The position numbers were made by a program, and so were the translations under genes. DNA of 64,000 nucleotides, from NCBI RefSeq assembly GCF_003285015.1, contig NZ_QMFB01000013.1, positions 65,045 through 129,044 on the forward strand, written 5' to 3'. Below the pieces are notes generated by a model. That model saw only the letters and a program-made list of their open reading frames with translations. It ran no database searches and was not told the origin of the DNA. The stretch comes from Paenibacillus contaminans (GTDB lineage: Bacteria > Bacillota > Bacilli > Paenibacillales > NBRC-103111). Within the stretch, counting starts at the first letter, position 1, and each line of letters starts with the position of its first letter. Of this stretch, positions 34,823 through 43,581 are shown piece by piece.

Positions 34823-35695
34823 TTAGCCTTTGACCGCTCCAAGCGTCGCCCCCTCCATAATCGAGCGCTGGAACCAGATATAGCAAAGCACGGAGGGAGC
34901 CATCGTGATCAGTACGCCTGCAAACAGCGTCACCCAATCGGCGGAATACTGCATCGTGCTGTTAGCATGGTACATATTAACGGCCATGGTGTACTTGCTT
35001 TGGTCGCTCAAATAAATAAAAGGACCAAGGAAATTATTATACAGCTCCAAAAATTTGAAGATGGCTACCGTTACGATACCCGGCATGGATAACGGAACTA
35101 TGATTTGCAGAAATACGCGGTAAAGGGAAGCCCCGTCCATAAACGCCCCCTCCTCCAGCTCTTTCGGCAGCGATTGCATAAATCCCCCAAGCAGCAATAA
35201 ATAGAATGCGCTTTCACCGAAGCTGTCCAGAATGACAAGCCCCGTCAAACTGTTGGTCAGATTCAGCTCCCGCATCAGCACGTACTGAGGAATCAACGCG
35301 GTAAGACCGGGGAGAAACAGAGACAGCATGATGACTCCCCAGATTAGCTTCCTGCCTTTAAACTGGATCCGGGTCAAGGCGTAGGCATTCAATGACGTCA
35401 GAGTTAAGCTAATGATCAGGCTTAGCCCCACATAATAAACCGTGTTTAATACAGCCGTCCCCACATGGAATTTGTCCCATGCTTTTGCATAATTCAGCCA
35501 CTTCCATACCTCAGGAAGCTGCCACACATCTTGAAAAAATTCACGGTTCGTCTTGAGCGACTGGTAGAGAATCCATATTAACGGAAACAAGATCGATATG
35601 GAGAAACCGATTAGGATCAACCACCAGATCAGGTCGACGGCCGTTCTGCGTTCAGACAATTCCAATACCCCTTTCAGGCACTCATCTCGTTGCAT
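34823..35695 (-). CDS. Sugar ABC transporter permease (AraQ/LplC type), 290 residues or slightly less
   Basis: This is a six-helix permease with the EAA loop 'EEGAFMDGASLYR' followed by 'QIIVPLSMPGI' and the usual end 'FQRSIMEGATLGAVKG'. The ATG at 35695 has no good ribosome binding site. A TTG at 35659 has AAAGGGG 8 nt upstream and may be the true start. It follows the first permease by 10 bp and precedes the SLH/DUF4838 gene by 47 bp, so transporter and surface enzyme are very likely co-transcribed. The imported sugar is presumably the product released by that enzyme. Confidence 0.9.
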   Translation of the reverse strand: MQRDECLKGVLELSERRTAVDLIWWLILIGFSISILFPLIWILYQSLKTNREFFQDVWQLPEVWKWLNYAKAWDKFHVGTAVLNTVYYVGLSLIISLTLTSLNAYALTRIQFKGRKLIWGVIMLSLFLPGLTALIPQYVLMRELNLTNSLTGLVILDSFGESAFYLLLLGGFMQSLPKELEEGAFMDGASLYRVFLQIIVPLSMPGIVTVAIFKFLELYNNFLGPFIYLSDQSKYTMAVNMYHANSTMQYSADWVTLFAGVLITMAPSVLCYIWFQRSIMEGATLGAVKG

Positions 35696-35705
35696 GCCCC
35701 GCGGT

Positions 35706-36653
35706 TCAATATTCAGCCGAGCGGTTGGCGAAAAACTTATCCGTTACAAGCTTGACGAGGACAAGGATGACAAACAAAAACATTCCTATCGCAGATGCAT
35801 ACCCATAATTGTGATATTCCTTGCCGAATGCCAGATTGAACATATAAAGCCCGATGACGTCCGTCGAGCCGGCCGGTCCTCCGTTCGTCAAGACCAGCAC
35901 ATTCTCAAACCCTTTAAGCGAAGCTAGTGCAAGAAACAATACGCTGACCCGAATAATCGGCATAATTAACGGAATCGTGATCAGAAACAACCGCGTCATA
36001 TGGTTAGCACCTTCCAAAATGGCAGCTTCGTACAGCGATTTGGGTATAGTCGCCATTGCATTCGAGAAGATGACGATGTATAGACCAACGCCGGCCCAAA
36101 CAGCAGGAGGGATAATTGCCCATAGCGCGGTATCCGTATTGCCCAGCCAATAATAATTCCCGGTTTCGATGCCGATAACGCGCAGCAGCGAATTGAGCAA
36201 GCCGAAGCTTCCGTCGTAGATAAAAGACCACAATAGCGCTATGACTACGCTGGACAGCACGTTAGGGAAGAAGAACACCACCTTCATGAAGCCCGTGCCT
36301 TTATACGATTTATTGGTTAATAAATAAGCAAGCAGTAAGGATATCATAATGACCGATGCCGGCACGCAAAGCATCAGAACGGCATTGTGAGACAAAGCCC
36401 GCCACACGTAGCTGTCTTGGAACAGTTTGATATAATTATCGAAACCGACGAACTCGGGCGGAGAAATGCCGTCCCAGTTCAACATGGAATAATAAATGGA
36501 TACGAAATTGGGATACAGCGTAAACATCAAGTATCCGCCTAGAGCGGGGACAATAGCAATCAACAGAAAAATATGCTTTTGCGTCTGCGACCGCTGCAGC
36601 CACGCTTTGAGCGGCTTATCGGGAAGGCGTCCTTCTCCCATTCGCTCATTCAA
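35706..36653 (-). CDS. Sugar ABC transporter permease (AraP/UgpA type), 315 residues
   Basis: This is a membrane permease of the CUT1 family with its first helix at about 28-50 and the EAA loop 'LYEAAILEGANHMTRL' followed by 'ITIPLIMPII'. 'LTNGGPAGSTDVIGLYMF' before the last helix is typical of this subfamily. Translation appears to start at TTG (36653), with AAGGAGG about 11 nt upstream. It pairs with the permease 10 bp downstream and the binding protein 79 bp upstream. As with the first importer, no ATPase is encoded nearby. Confidence 0.92.
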   Translation of the reverse strand: MNERMGEGRLPDKPLKAWLQRSQTQKHIFLLIAIVPALGGYLMFTLYPNFVSIYYSMLNWDGISPPEFVGFDNYIKLFQDSYVWRALSHNAVLMLCVPASVIMISLLLAYLLTNKSYKGTGFMKVVFFFPNVLSSVVIALLWSFIYDGSFGLLNSLLRVIGIETGNYYWLGNTDTALWAIIPPAVWAGVGLYIVIFSNAMATIPKSLYEAAILEGANHMTRLFLITIPLIMPIIRVSVLFLALASLKGFENVLVLTNGGPAGSTDVIGLYMFNLAFGKEYHNYGYASAIGMFLFVILVLVKLVTDKFFANRSAEY

Positions 36654-36732
36654 AGCTGCAACTCCTCCTTATGTCCGGGTGCCGGAGTTTTTGCCCGCTC
36701 CCGCGCCCGGACTGCTTCTATACATACCGAAT

Positions 36733-38235
36733 CTACTTCTTCTGCGCTTCTATCGCTTTTTTCATAAAACCGTCGGCTTTATCCAGCAGCGGAACCGGAT
36801 CTAGCTTACCCTCGGTAACCTCCGTTATCATTTCTTGAATGACTTTGCCCGCTTGAGCGGCAGCCGGATCCGTCAGAACGAAGTTGTGGGCTTCTGTCTC
36901 GCCTTGTACCTTATTTTTATCCATGTATGCAAGCATGTTTTTCACAGCGTCCTGTAATTTATCAGCACGTTTGGGATCCGTCAGGAAGTCATTGCGCACA
37001 GGCATCGCTCCGCCCTTCTCCGAGATCAACTGCTGTACGTCCATGCTCCACATCCAAACGTTGAACTCTTTAGCCCATTTCTTGTTCAAATCCGGCTTTT
37101 CCGACCAAATGTAAAACCCGTTTGCAGCGAAAAACCGCAGCCACTTCGTCGAATCCGGCTTATTACCCATAGGCACGACCATGAAGCCCCACTCGAAGCC
37201 GTCCGGCGTCGAATCCTTCATCTCGTTTCCAACCCACACTCCCGTGGCAACCATGGCAGCCTTTCCCTGAAGAACCTGCATCTGTGATTGCGTATGATTC
37301 AGCCCTGCAACTCCTTTCGGGAAAAACCCTTTCTTACCGAGTTCATAAATACGCTCCCAGACCGCTTTCGCTTCCGGAGATGAATAATACGGCAGCTTGT
37401 AATTCCGAAACGCATCGTCGAAGCTCTTCAGATTACCGTTAATCTCGGCCATTTCGAAGTATTTCCATGCTCCGAATGCGTTATGGAGATACTCGGGATA
37501 TACGCCCGGATAAGAAATCGGAATGATATTTTTCGCCTTGATATCTTCACCTAGCTTGACGAATTCGTCCCATGTATTCGGATTCTCGTTCCAGCCGTTT
37601 TGGGCAAACAGCTTTTTGTTGTAGAACAAACCTGTTCCATATCCTGCGTTCGGCAGCGCATAGGTTTTGCCCATAATGCGTGGAGCGCCCTCGAAATAAC
37701 CTGGATACGCCAATTCTTTAAGCGTTTTGCCTCCGTTGTCATACGCCTTGCGGTCCCATAGATCCTCCTGCGATTCCAGCTTGCCCGATGTGACCAAAGC
37801 GTTGATCGCATCATTACCGCCGGGCAGGCCGCCCGAGAACATATCGAACATATCGTCTTTATTGTTGGCGGAAATTTTCGTACTCGTGATACCTGCAATC
37901 TCCGGGGAATAAACGACTTCGAAGCTGACGTTCGGAAACTTCTTCTTAAACGAATCCATCGCATAATCGAACCACTCGCGCCCCATGCCGCCTTCGAAAA
38001 AACCGACCTTCAAGGTTACCTTTTGATCCTTGGGTAATCCGTTCTCCGCATATACGGCGTCATTCGGCTTCTCGGAAGCAGCGGATCCGCTTTCCTTAAC
38101 CGCCGCCGGACTTGAGGACGGAGAACTTCCGCTTCCGCCATTCCCCGAGCTGCTGCAAGCCGTCACAGCTAAAGCGGTCAGTAAACAAATCGAGAACGTT
38201 TTTGAAGCTTTCCATCGCGGTCGTTTTATTGCCAT
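36733..38235 (-). CDS. Extracellular sugar-binding lipoprotein (CUT1 family), 500 residues
   Basis: The ATG at 38235 is preferred to a longer frame because AGGAGGGG lies just upstream. The signal sequence ends in the lipobox 'LAVTAC', followed by a Ser/Gly/Pro tether. The mature domain has the solute-binding protein family 1 pattern: 'VTLKVGFFEGGMG', 'FKKKFPNVSFEVVYSPEIA', 'ALPNAGYGTGLFYNKKLF', 'NPNTWDEFVKLGEDIK'. It captures an oligosaccharide at the membrane for the two permeases downstream. A terminator at 38368 separates it from the regulator gene upstream, so it probably heads the operon running to 21766. Confidence 0.9.
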   Translation of the reverse strand: MAIKRPRWKASKTFSICLLTALAVTACSSSGNGGSGSSPSSSPAAVKESGSAASEKPNDAVYAENGLPKDQKVTLKVGFFEGGMGREWFDYAMDSFKKKFPNVSFEVVYSPEIAGITSTKISANNKDDMFDMFSGGLPGGNDAINALVTSGKLESQEDLWDRKAYDNGGKTLKELAYPGYFEGAPRIMGKTYALPNAGYGTGLFYNKKLFAQNGWNENPNTWDEFVKLGEDIKAKNIIPISYPGVYPEYLHNAFGAWKYFEMAEINGNLKSFDDAFRNYKLPYYSSPEAKAVWERIYELGKKGFFPKGVAGLNHTQSQMQVLQGKAAMVATGVWVGNEMKDSTPDGFEWGFMVVPMGNKPDSTKWLRFFAANGFYIWSEKPDLNKKWAKEFNVWMWSMDVQQLISEKGGAMPVRNDFLTDPKRADKLQDAVKNMLAYMDKNKVQGETEAHNFVLTDPAAAQAGKVIQEMITEVTEGKLDPVPLLDKADGFMKKAIEAQKK

Positions 38236-38367
38236 TTTAACCCCTCCTGTTTTTTTGTACTGACAGCTTTGCCTTGCCGGCATGGCTGTCGTCAACAAAA
38301 CTATCACATCGAAAAAACCTCTGTAAATTGACGGTTTTATAACCATAATCAAAATTCTAATCGCACG

Positions 38368-38395
38368 TAAAAAAGCCCGGTACGACTGGGCTCAA
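38368..38395 (-). terminator. Terminator between the membrane AraC regulator and the transporter operon
   Basis: Read leftward, GAGCCCAG..CCGGGCTTTTTTAC forms a short stem followed by six Ts, about 85 bp after the regulator stop. Confidence 0.7.
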
Positions 38396-38479
38396 GACTT
38401 CCGCCTTGGCGATCGCGCGATCCGGACTCGACAGTTCAACTTTTTGCGAATAGACGTTTTTGTATGCATCGTCAAATTC

Positions 38480-40735
38480 CTACTGGGACAATTCCTTCCG
38501 ATAATTTCCAGGAGTTGTGCCCGTATACTTCTTGAATGTGCGAATAAACGTTAATGAATTCGTGTAGCCGACGGCTGTCGCAATATCCTGAACCGTCACA
38601 GAGGAATTCCCCTTCAGAATTGCCATTGCCTTGTTCATCCGCTCCCGGGCGACATATTCGGTAAAATTCTCACCGAACTCTTCTTTAAACAATCGGCTCA
38701 AATAACCCGGCTTTAATCCGAATTCATCACTTAGATGATTAAGGGACATATCCGGGTCTGCAACATGCTCGCTGATGTACTGCTTGACCTTCAAAATGAT
38801 TTGATGATTGTTTTTGCCTTCCCGCAGCTCCTGCATTTGCTCGAAGGCTTCCCGTAGTACTTGTTCGAATTCCACGCAGCTTTCGTCGAGCGTTTCAATC
38901 CGGCTCACAGCTGCGATTAAGCGACCATGAATGTCGTCATTCCAAATTTCCTGAAATTCCGCAGGCAATTCGATGATTTCCTTGTGCAGATGAAAAACAA
39001 GATAGTTCAGCATGCTGCGCAAATCCTCCAGAGAGAACAGCTGCCCTCTGAAATTGCCGATCAATCCGCGAAAATGATTTTCCCAAACGCCTTCGCCGAA
39101 ACGGAATGCCTGGCAGATAGCTCGTATATTTTGCAACTGCTTGAACATTTCAACTTGCGGAACGGACTCCAAATTGTCAGATCCTATCAGACGATTCGTG
39201 CCGAGGGAGGACTTATACGTCAATGCGTTAACAGCGCTCGCGTAAGACTTCTGAACGTATTCCATCCCTTTCTCGCAGGCCCCAATGCCGATCGTAATCG
39301 TGAACGATTGATTATGCTCCACCCACGCCCGAAGCTTCTCGCATAAAAGCCTTATTTCCGTCTCGGCTCCCGCCGGGTTTTCCATCACGTAAAGTATAGC
39401 CATCTGCCGCGGATTAAGCCACTCGGACCAAGCCTGAATTTTTTCCGAATCGGCGAGCTCCCGGTTTACGCTGCTCAGAACGAACTTAAGGAGCTGCTGG
39501 TCCCCGCGGTTATACCGGTTCGTAAAATCCGTGAAACGATCGATTTCCACGACGGCAACGAGGATAGCGCCGACCGAAGCGCTCATGCCGAACCGCTCCA
39601 TTTCGTCTGTCCAGCTTTTCCCTCGTCCGATCGTATGTCCGTCCAGCAAATTAAGGAAGGTTTGCCGTTTCCGGTAGACAAGATTCTCATCGTTCTCTTC
39701 CTGCAGCACGCTGGAACGATCCAACAATTCTTCGATCGCCGATGCGATGTAATTGAACTCGTCCGTTCCGTTGTCCTGCTTGAGCTCCTGCCTCTTCTGC
39801 CTGGAATAGTCCGCGATCCGGTTGGCAATCGTTTGAATCGGCCGGTAGTTCCGTCTCGTGACATAAACAAGCCAGATAACCGCGAGGGCTATAACGATGA
39901 AACCGAAGGCAACCCATAGATAAAACAAAGAGGAAACCCACTCCAAGATGCCGTTTTTGTAAACCCCGCTTCGAACCGACCAGCCGGTATATTCGGAGGT
40001 TGCTTTCGATAATAATTTTCCCGATTGCGGGGTGCCGGGAGAACCGTTTGTTGAAGCATGTTCAGCCAAATAATTGGAAGCGATCACGCTGTTGTCACTG
40101 TTGACCAGCTCGATGAAATTTAATTCGGACTTGGACATTCGTTGAATAAGCTTATTCAGTCGTTCCGGGCTCACATTTACAACCAGCAGACTTCGATTTG
40201 TAAGGTTCACAAATTTGGCCAGACTGATCACGTTTTTCCTTTCCTCACTTGGATGTTCGCTGTACGATCTGCGCCCTTCCCAAACGAACGGCTTCAGTGT
40301 TCCGATCATCCGTCCAATAAATTCCTTATCTCCGAAACCGTCTATTCCAATTAATGTGGACTGGGTCAATACCATTTGATCGCTCACCCTATACAGATAA
40401 ACCGAATCGATCAACTCATTTTCGGTCATAATTTTCTTGAGGGCGGCAACCGTTTGGTAATCCGAGTGTTGTCTTTGCACAGGGGGCAGCGGTTGAAAAA
40501 ATTGATGTATCGTTTCATTGGATTCAATTTCGCGATACATCGAATCGTCGATGACTTGCAGGGCTTCATCAATTGCCTGAATCACCGTTTGCGCAAGATA
40601 ATCGCTCGCCTTGACCGCCGACCGCTTGGACATCTCGTTTAATGTTAAATAGGAAAGCAGCAGCAGGCTCAAGCCAATCATAAAAACGATGGGTAGATAC
40701 GAAAATAAAAGCCGGTAAAACCAATCTTTTCGCAT
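38480..40735 (-). CDS. Membrane-bound AraC-family regulator, 751 residues
   Basis: The N-terminal membrane helix (about 9-30, 'LLFSYLPIVFMIGLSLLLLS') and a second one near 283-305 flank an extracellular sensor region. A HAMP-like/coiled linker, a degenerate GGDEF-like region (about 385-520, 'AILVAVVEIDRFTDFTNRY') and a C-terminal two-HTH AraC domain follow. The AraC domain shows 'MSLNHLSDEFGLKPGYLSRL' and 'VQDIATAVGYTNSLTFIRTF'. This architecture combines sensing and DNA binding in one chain (YtdP-like) and usually governs an adjacent carbohydrate transporter. Its target is probably the operon starting at 38235. A cre-like box lies 70 bp upstream of the start. Confidence 0.88.
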   Translation of the reverse strand: MRKDWFYRLLFSYLPIVFMIGLSLLLLSYLTLNEMSKRSAVKASDYLAQTVIQAIDEALQVIDDSMYREIESNETIHQFFQPLPPVQRQHSDYQTVAALKKIMTENELIDSVYLYRVSDQMVLTQSTLIGIDGFGDKEFIGRMIGTLKPFVWEGRRSYSEHPSEERKNVISLAKFVNLTNRSLLVVNVSPERLNKLIQRMSKSELNFIELVNSDNSVIASNYLAEHASTNGSPGTPQSGKLLSKATSEYTGWSVRSGVYKNGILEWVSSLFYLWVAFGFIVIALAVIWLVYVTRRNYRPIQTIANRIADYSRQKRQELKQDNGTDEFNYIASAIEELLDRSSVLQEENDENLVYRKRQTFLNLLDGHTIGRGKSWTDEMERFGMSASVGAILVAVVEIDRFTDFTNRYNRGDQQLLKFVLSSVNRELADSEKIQAWSEWLNPRQMAILYVMENPAGAETEIRLLCEKLRAWVEHNQSFTITIGIGACEKGMEYVQKSYASAVNALTYKSSLGTNRLIGSDNLESVPQVEMFKQLQNIRAICQAFRFGEGVWENHFRGLIGNFRGQLFSLEDLRSMLNYLVFHLHKEIIELPAEFQEIWNDDIHGRLIAAVSRIETLDESCVEFEQVLREAFEQMQELREGKNNHQIILKVKQYISEHVADPDMSLNHLSDEFGLKPGYLSRLFKEEFGENFTEYVARERMNKAMAILKGNSSVTVQDIATAVGYTNSLTFIRTFKKYTGTTPGNYRKELSQ

Positions 40736-40804
40736 AGTTCCTCCAATGACACCCTTAGCGGGACGGGCATATATAGGGTAATCTTACCCTCCGCCGAACA
40801 TGGC

Positions 40805-40818
40805 TGTAAACGTTTTTT
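40805..40818 (+). promoter_or_regulatory. Probable cre (CcpA) site upstream of the membrane regulator
   Basis: TGTAAACGTTTTTT matches the cre consensus except for the C at position 13. It lies 70 bp upstream of the start at 40735, so the whole utilisation locus may be under glucose control through its activator. Confidence 0.5.
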
Positions 40819-40944
40819 TCTTTGTCCGCCGCAGAGCAGCTGAGGGGATGTCAAGGTTACTTTCATGCGCAGATCCTTTGTCAATTATTCCGGATGGCAC
40901 TATAATGGGCTCTTTACTTGTATGCCTGAAATATAACAGACATA

Positions 40945-40974
40945 AAGCCAAGACCGAAAAATTGGTCTTGGCTT
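40945..40974. terminator. Palindromic hairpin in the intergenic region before the SRPBCC gene
   Basis: AAGCCAAGACC and GGTCTTGGCTT are exact complements around an 8-nt A-rich loop. The T run is weak on both strands. Nothing else in 40819-41094 could be assigned. Confidence 0.5.
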
Positions 40975-41104
40975 CTCAAGATTTTGTACGACTTGGGAAG
41001 TACGCCGTAAACTGCAACATAGCAATCCACAAGAAACTATTATATTCATCATATGTTATCATAAGCATCAAACATGAATTATTGCAGTTAGAAGGGAGTA
41101 AGGC

Positions 41105-41533
41105 ATGGCAAATATCGAGCACTTGCAAACCGTACATGTTCCAGCGTCGAAGGTGTATGAAACTTTAACCACCGCTGAAGGACTGTCGGAAATATGGACC
41201 AATGAACTCATTATTAATAATCAGATTGGCTTTATTAATGAATTTCGATTTGGCAGCAATGACATAACTAAGATGAGAATAGAGGAATTGATCACTAATC
41301 AAAAAGTCGTTTGGCAGTGTATAGATTCAGATCCGGAATGGATTGGTACGATTATTTCCTTTGATATTCAAGAGAAGAACGGGAAATCTTTTATTACTTT
41401 GCGTCATATGAACTGGAAAGAAGTAACGCCATTTTATCGCTCCTGTAACTACAACTGGGCTATTTTCCTTTATAGTCTCAAATCCTATTGTGAAGATGGT
41501 GATGGTATCCCCTATCATAAACGTAAGTTTTAA
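41105..41533 (+). CDS. SRPBCC (AHSA1/START-like) family protein, 142 residues
   Basis: This is a single-domain protein of the Aha1/SRPBCC ligand-binding fold. The start 'HLQTVHVPASKVYETLTTAEGLSEIWTN' gives the first strand and the helix before the 'W' typical of the family. 'GFINEFRFGS', 'KVVWQCIDSD' and 'ITLRHMNWKE' follow, and a C-terminal helix begins 'YNWAIFLYSLKSYCEDG'. Members bind hydrophobic ligands, and the role of this one is unknown. The start has AAGGGAG 8 nt upstream. Base composition is visibly AT-richer than the flanking genes. It stands alone, converging on prfC, with a terminator at 41582. Confidence 0.82.
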   Translation: MANIEHLQTVHVPASKVYETLTTAEGLSEIWTNELIINNQIGFINEFRFGSNDITKMRIEELITNQKVVWQCIDSDPEWIGTIISFDIQEKNGKSFITLRHMNWKEVTPFYRSCNYNWAIFLYSLKSYCEDGDGIPYHKRKF

Positions 41534-41581
41534 TAAATTAAGCTATACCGCTCATTCCACTAATGGGGGACGAAAGCTTAA

Positions 41582-41613
41582 TAAACCGCCTTTTCACCAA
41601 GGCGGTTTTCTTA
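41582..41613 (+). terminator. Terminator of the SRPBCC gene
   Basis: AAACCGCCTT pairs with AAGGCGGTTT and is followed by TCTT. Confidence 0.8.
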
Positions 41614-41653
41614 TGGTCAAATATCAACATTAGAATTTAACATAGCCAAAAAC

Positions 41654-41688
41654 AAAAGACGGCATAGTTATAAAACTGCCGTCTTTAC
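41654..41688. terminator. Second hairpin between convergent genes
   Basis: AAAGACGGCA pairs with TGCCGTCTTT. The A and T runs on either side suit a bidirectional terminator. Confidence 0.65.
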
Positions 41689-41729
41689 ATGAGTGTATGA
41701 AATTTAGGCCAATGAAGATGCGCCTCGAA

Positions 41730-41760
41730 AAAAAGACAGCGCCGCTTAAGGCGCCGTCTC
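41730..41760 (-). terminator. prfC terminator overlapping the stop codon
   Basis: Read leftward, GACGGCGCC and GGCGCTGTC pair around a loop that contains the prfC TAA, followed by a run of seven Ts. The hairpin therefore includes the last codons of the gene. Confidence 0.75.
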
Positions 41761-43329
41761 CAAAAATTTGACGTCCGGCAATTTGTCCATCGCGGTGCGA
41801 AGCGCATACTCGTTCTCGAACAGGGCGACGAAGTTGCCCTTCTTGTCTTTGACGAGCTGCGAGTTGATGCGGAATTTGCCGGCATCGATATTGTCGCCGA
41901 CGATCCAGCGGGCGAACTGGAAGCTCATTCGCTGCAGTTGAATGTCGACGCCGTATTCGGCTTTCATCCGGTACTCGAGCACCTCGAACTGGAGCTGACC
42001 GACGACGCCGAGAATCGTATCCTCGAAGCCGATCGTCGTAAACACCTGGACGGTGCCTTCCTCGGTCAGCTGATCGATGCCTTTCTGATACTGCTTATGC
42101 TTGAGCGCGTTTTTGACGGTTACTTTGGAAAATAACTCCGGCGAGAATGTCGGCAGCTCGTCGAACATGATGTCGCCCTTCTGGCTGAGCGAGTCGCCGA
42201 TCCGGAAAATGCCCGGGTCAAACAAGCCGATAATGTCGCCGGGGTACGCCGTGTCGACAATGTCGCGGTCCTGAGCCAGAAACTGCTGCGGCTGCGCCAG
42301 CTTGATCTCTTTGCCCGCACGTACATGGCGCACGCTCATGCCGCGCTCGAATTTGCCCGAAACGATGCGCAGAAACGCGATGCGGTCCCGGTGTGCCGGA
42401 TTCATGTTCGCTTGAATTTTGAACACGAAGCCCGAGAAGTTTTCCTCCGTCGGTTCGATGCTCCCAGAAGTACTGTTACGCGGCTCCGGAATCGGCGCCA
42501 GCTCCAGGAAGTTGTCGAGGAACGTCTGTACCCCGAAGTTATTGATCCCGCTGCCGAAAAAAACCGGCGTCAACTCGCCGTTAAGCACCTTCTCCATATC
42601 GAACGGATCGCCAGCCACGTCAAGCAGCTCCAAGTCCTCGCACAGCTTCTGGTGGAGGAACTCGCCGGCAATTTCCTTCACGAGCGGATCCTCGGGGCCG
42701 CTTACGTCGCGTACGCTAATATGCGTATGCTCCTCGCCCTTGAACAGCTCAAGCCGTGTTTTCTCCCTGTCGTACACGCCGCGGAAGTCGCGTCCCGAGC
42801 CGATCGGCCAGTTCATCGGGTACGAACGGATGCCAAGCACCTGCTCGAGCTCTTCCAGCAGGTCGTAAGGGCTTTGTCCCTCGCGGTCCATCTTGTTGAT
42901 GAACGTAAAAATCGGAATGCCACGCTTGCGGCAAACCTGAAACAGTTTCTTCGTTTGCGCCTCGACGCCTTTGGCCGAGTCTATAAGCATAACCGCGCTA
43001 TCCGCGGCCGTGAGCGTCCGGTACGTATCCTCGGAAAAGTCCTGGTGACCCGGGGTATCCAAAATATTGATGCGATGTCCTTCATAATCGAATTGCATGA
43101 CGCTCGATGTAACCGAGATCCCTCTTTGCTTCTCGATTTCCATCCAGTCGGAGGTGGCATGCTTGCTCGCTTTCCTTGCTTTAACCGAACCTGCCAGCCG
43201 GATCGCGCCGCCGAACAGCAGCAGCTTCTCGGTCAGCGTCGTTTTACCCGCATCCGGGTGAGAGATGATCGCAAACGTCCGCCGTTTGGCGACTTCGGTT
43301 TGCAGCTCTTGGTTTAACTTAGTGGTCAT
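41746..43329 (-). CDS. prfC: Peptide chain release factor 3, 527 residues
   Basis: RF3 is a translational GTPase that removes RF1/RF2 from the ribosome after peptide release. Domain 1 shows the P-loop 'SHPDAGKTTLTEK', the 'RGISVTSSVMQFDY' switch I motif, 'DTPGHQDFSEDTYRTL' for switch II and 'NKMDREG' for guanine recognition. Domains 2 and 3 follow with 'FVFKIQANMNPAHRDR' and 'GVVGQLQFEVLEYRMKAEY'. The length is normal for RF3. It is a single housekeeping-type gene set between polysaccharide clusters. An AAAGGAAT-like box precedes the start. Confidence 0.97.
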   Translation of the reverse strand: MTTKLNQELQTEVAKRRTFAIISHPDAGKTTLTEKLLLFGGAIRLAGSVKARKASKHATSDWMEIEKQRGISVTSSVMQFDYEGHRINILDTPGHQDFSEDTYRTLTAADSAVMLIDSAKGVEAQTKKLFQVCRKRGIPIFTFINKMDREGQSPYDLLEELEQVLGIRSYPMNWPIGSGRDFRGVYDREKTRLELFKGEEHTHISVRDVSGPEDPLVKEIAGEFLHQKLCEDLELLDVAGDPFDMEKVLNGELTPVFFGSGINNFGVQTFLDNFLELAPIPEPRNSTSGSIEPTEENFSGFVFKIQANMNPAHRDRIAFLRIVSGKFERGMSVRHVRAGKEIKLAQPQQFLAQDRDIVDTAYPGDIIGLFDPGIFRIGDSLSQKGDIMFDELPTFSPELFSKVTVKNALKHKQYQKGIDQLTEEGTVQVFTTIGFEDTILGVVGQLQFEVLEYRMKAEYGVDIQLQRMSFQFARWIVGDNIDAGKFRINSQLVKDKKGNFVALFENEYALRTAMDKLPDVKFLETAP

Positions 43330-43389
43330 CCTTTTATTCCTTTCTTATCGGCATGCGAAAAAGGTGAAGTCGGTAGTTGCTGTTCAAGA

Positions 43390-43530
43390 GCGATTCGGCG
43401 AAGGGCGGATTATTCGCTGGAAAGTTTACGGGCCGCCTTTTGAACTCTCGTTCAACCTTAAAATCCGATCCCGGAACGAGAGTTCAATGGAAGGCTGGAA
43501 GCCAATAATCCGCTCCGAAGCCGTATAAGC
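43390..43530. repeat. Large imperfect inverted repeat with 14-bp perfect core arms
   Basis: TTGAACTCTCGTTC (43440-43453) and GAACGAGAGTTCAA (43474-43487) are exact complements around a 20-nt loop. The outer parts also pair: GGCGGATTATTCG on the left against CCAATAATCCGCTCC on the right. It lies upstream of prfC, between prfC and the metallophosphoesterase. It resembles the inverted repeat at 12498-12622 in size and design, though not in sequence. Confidence 0.6.
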
Positions 43531-43581
43531 TCCTTTTACGCACTTACCTCTACACCTTTTTCGCATGCCGTCCCTTTTCGC

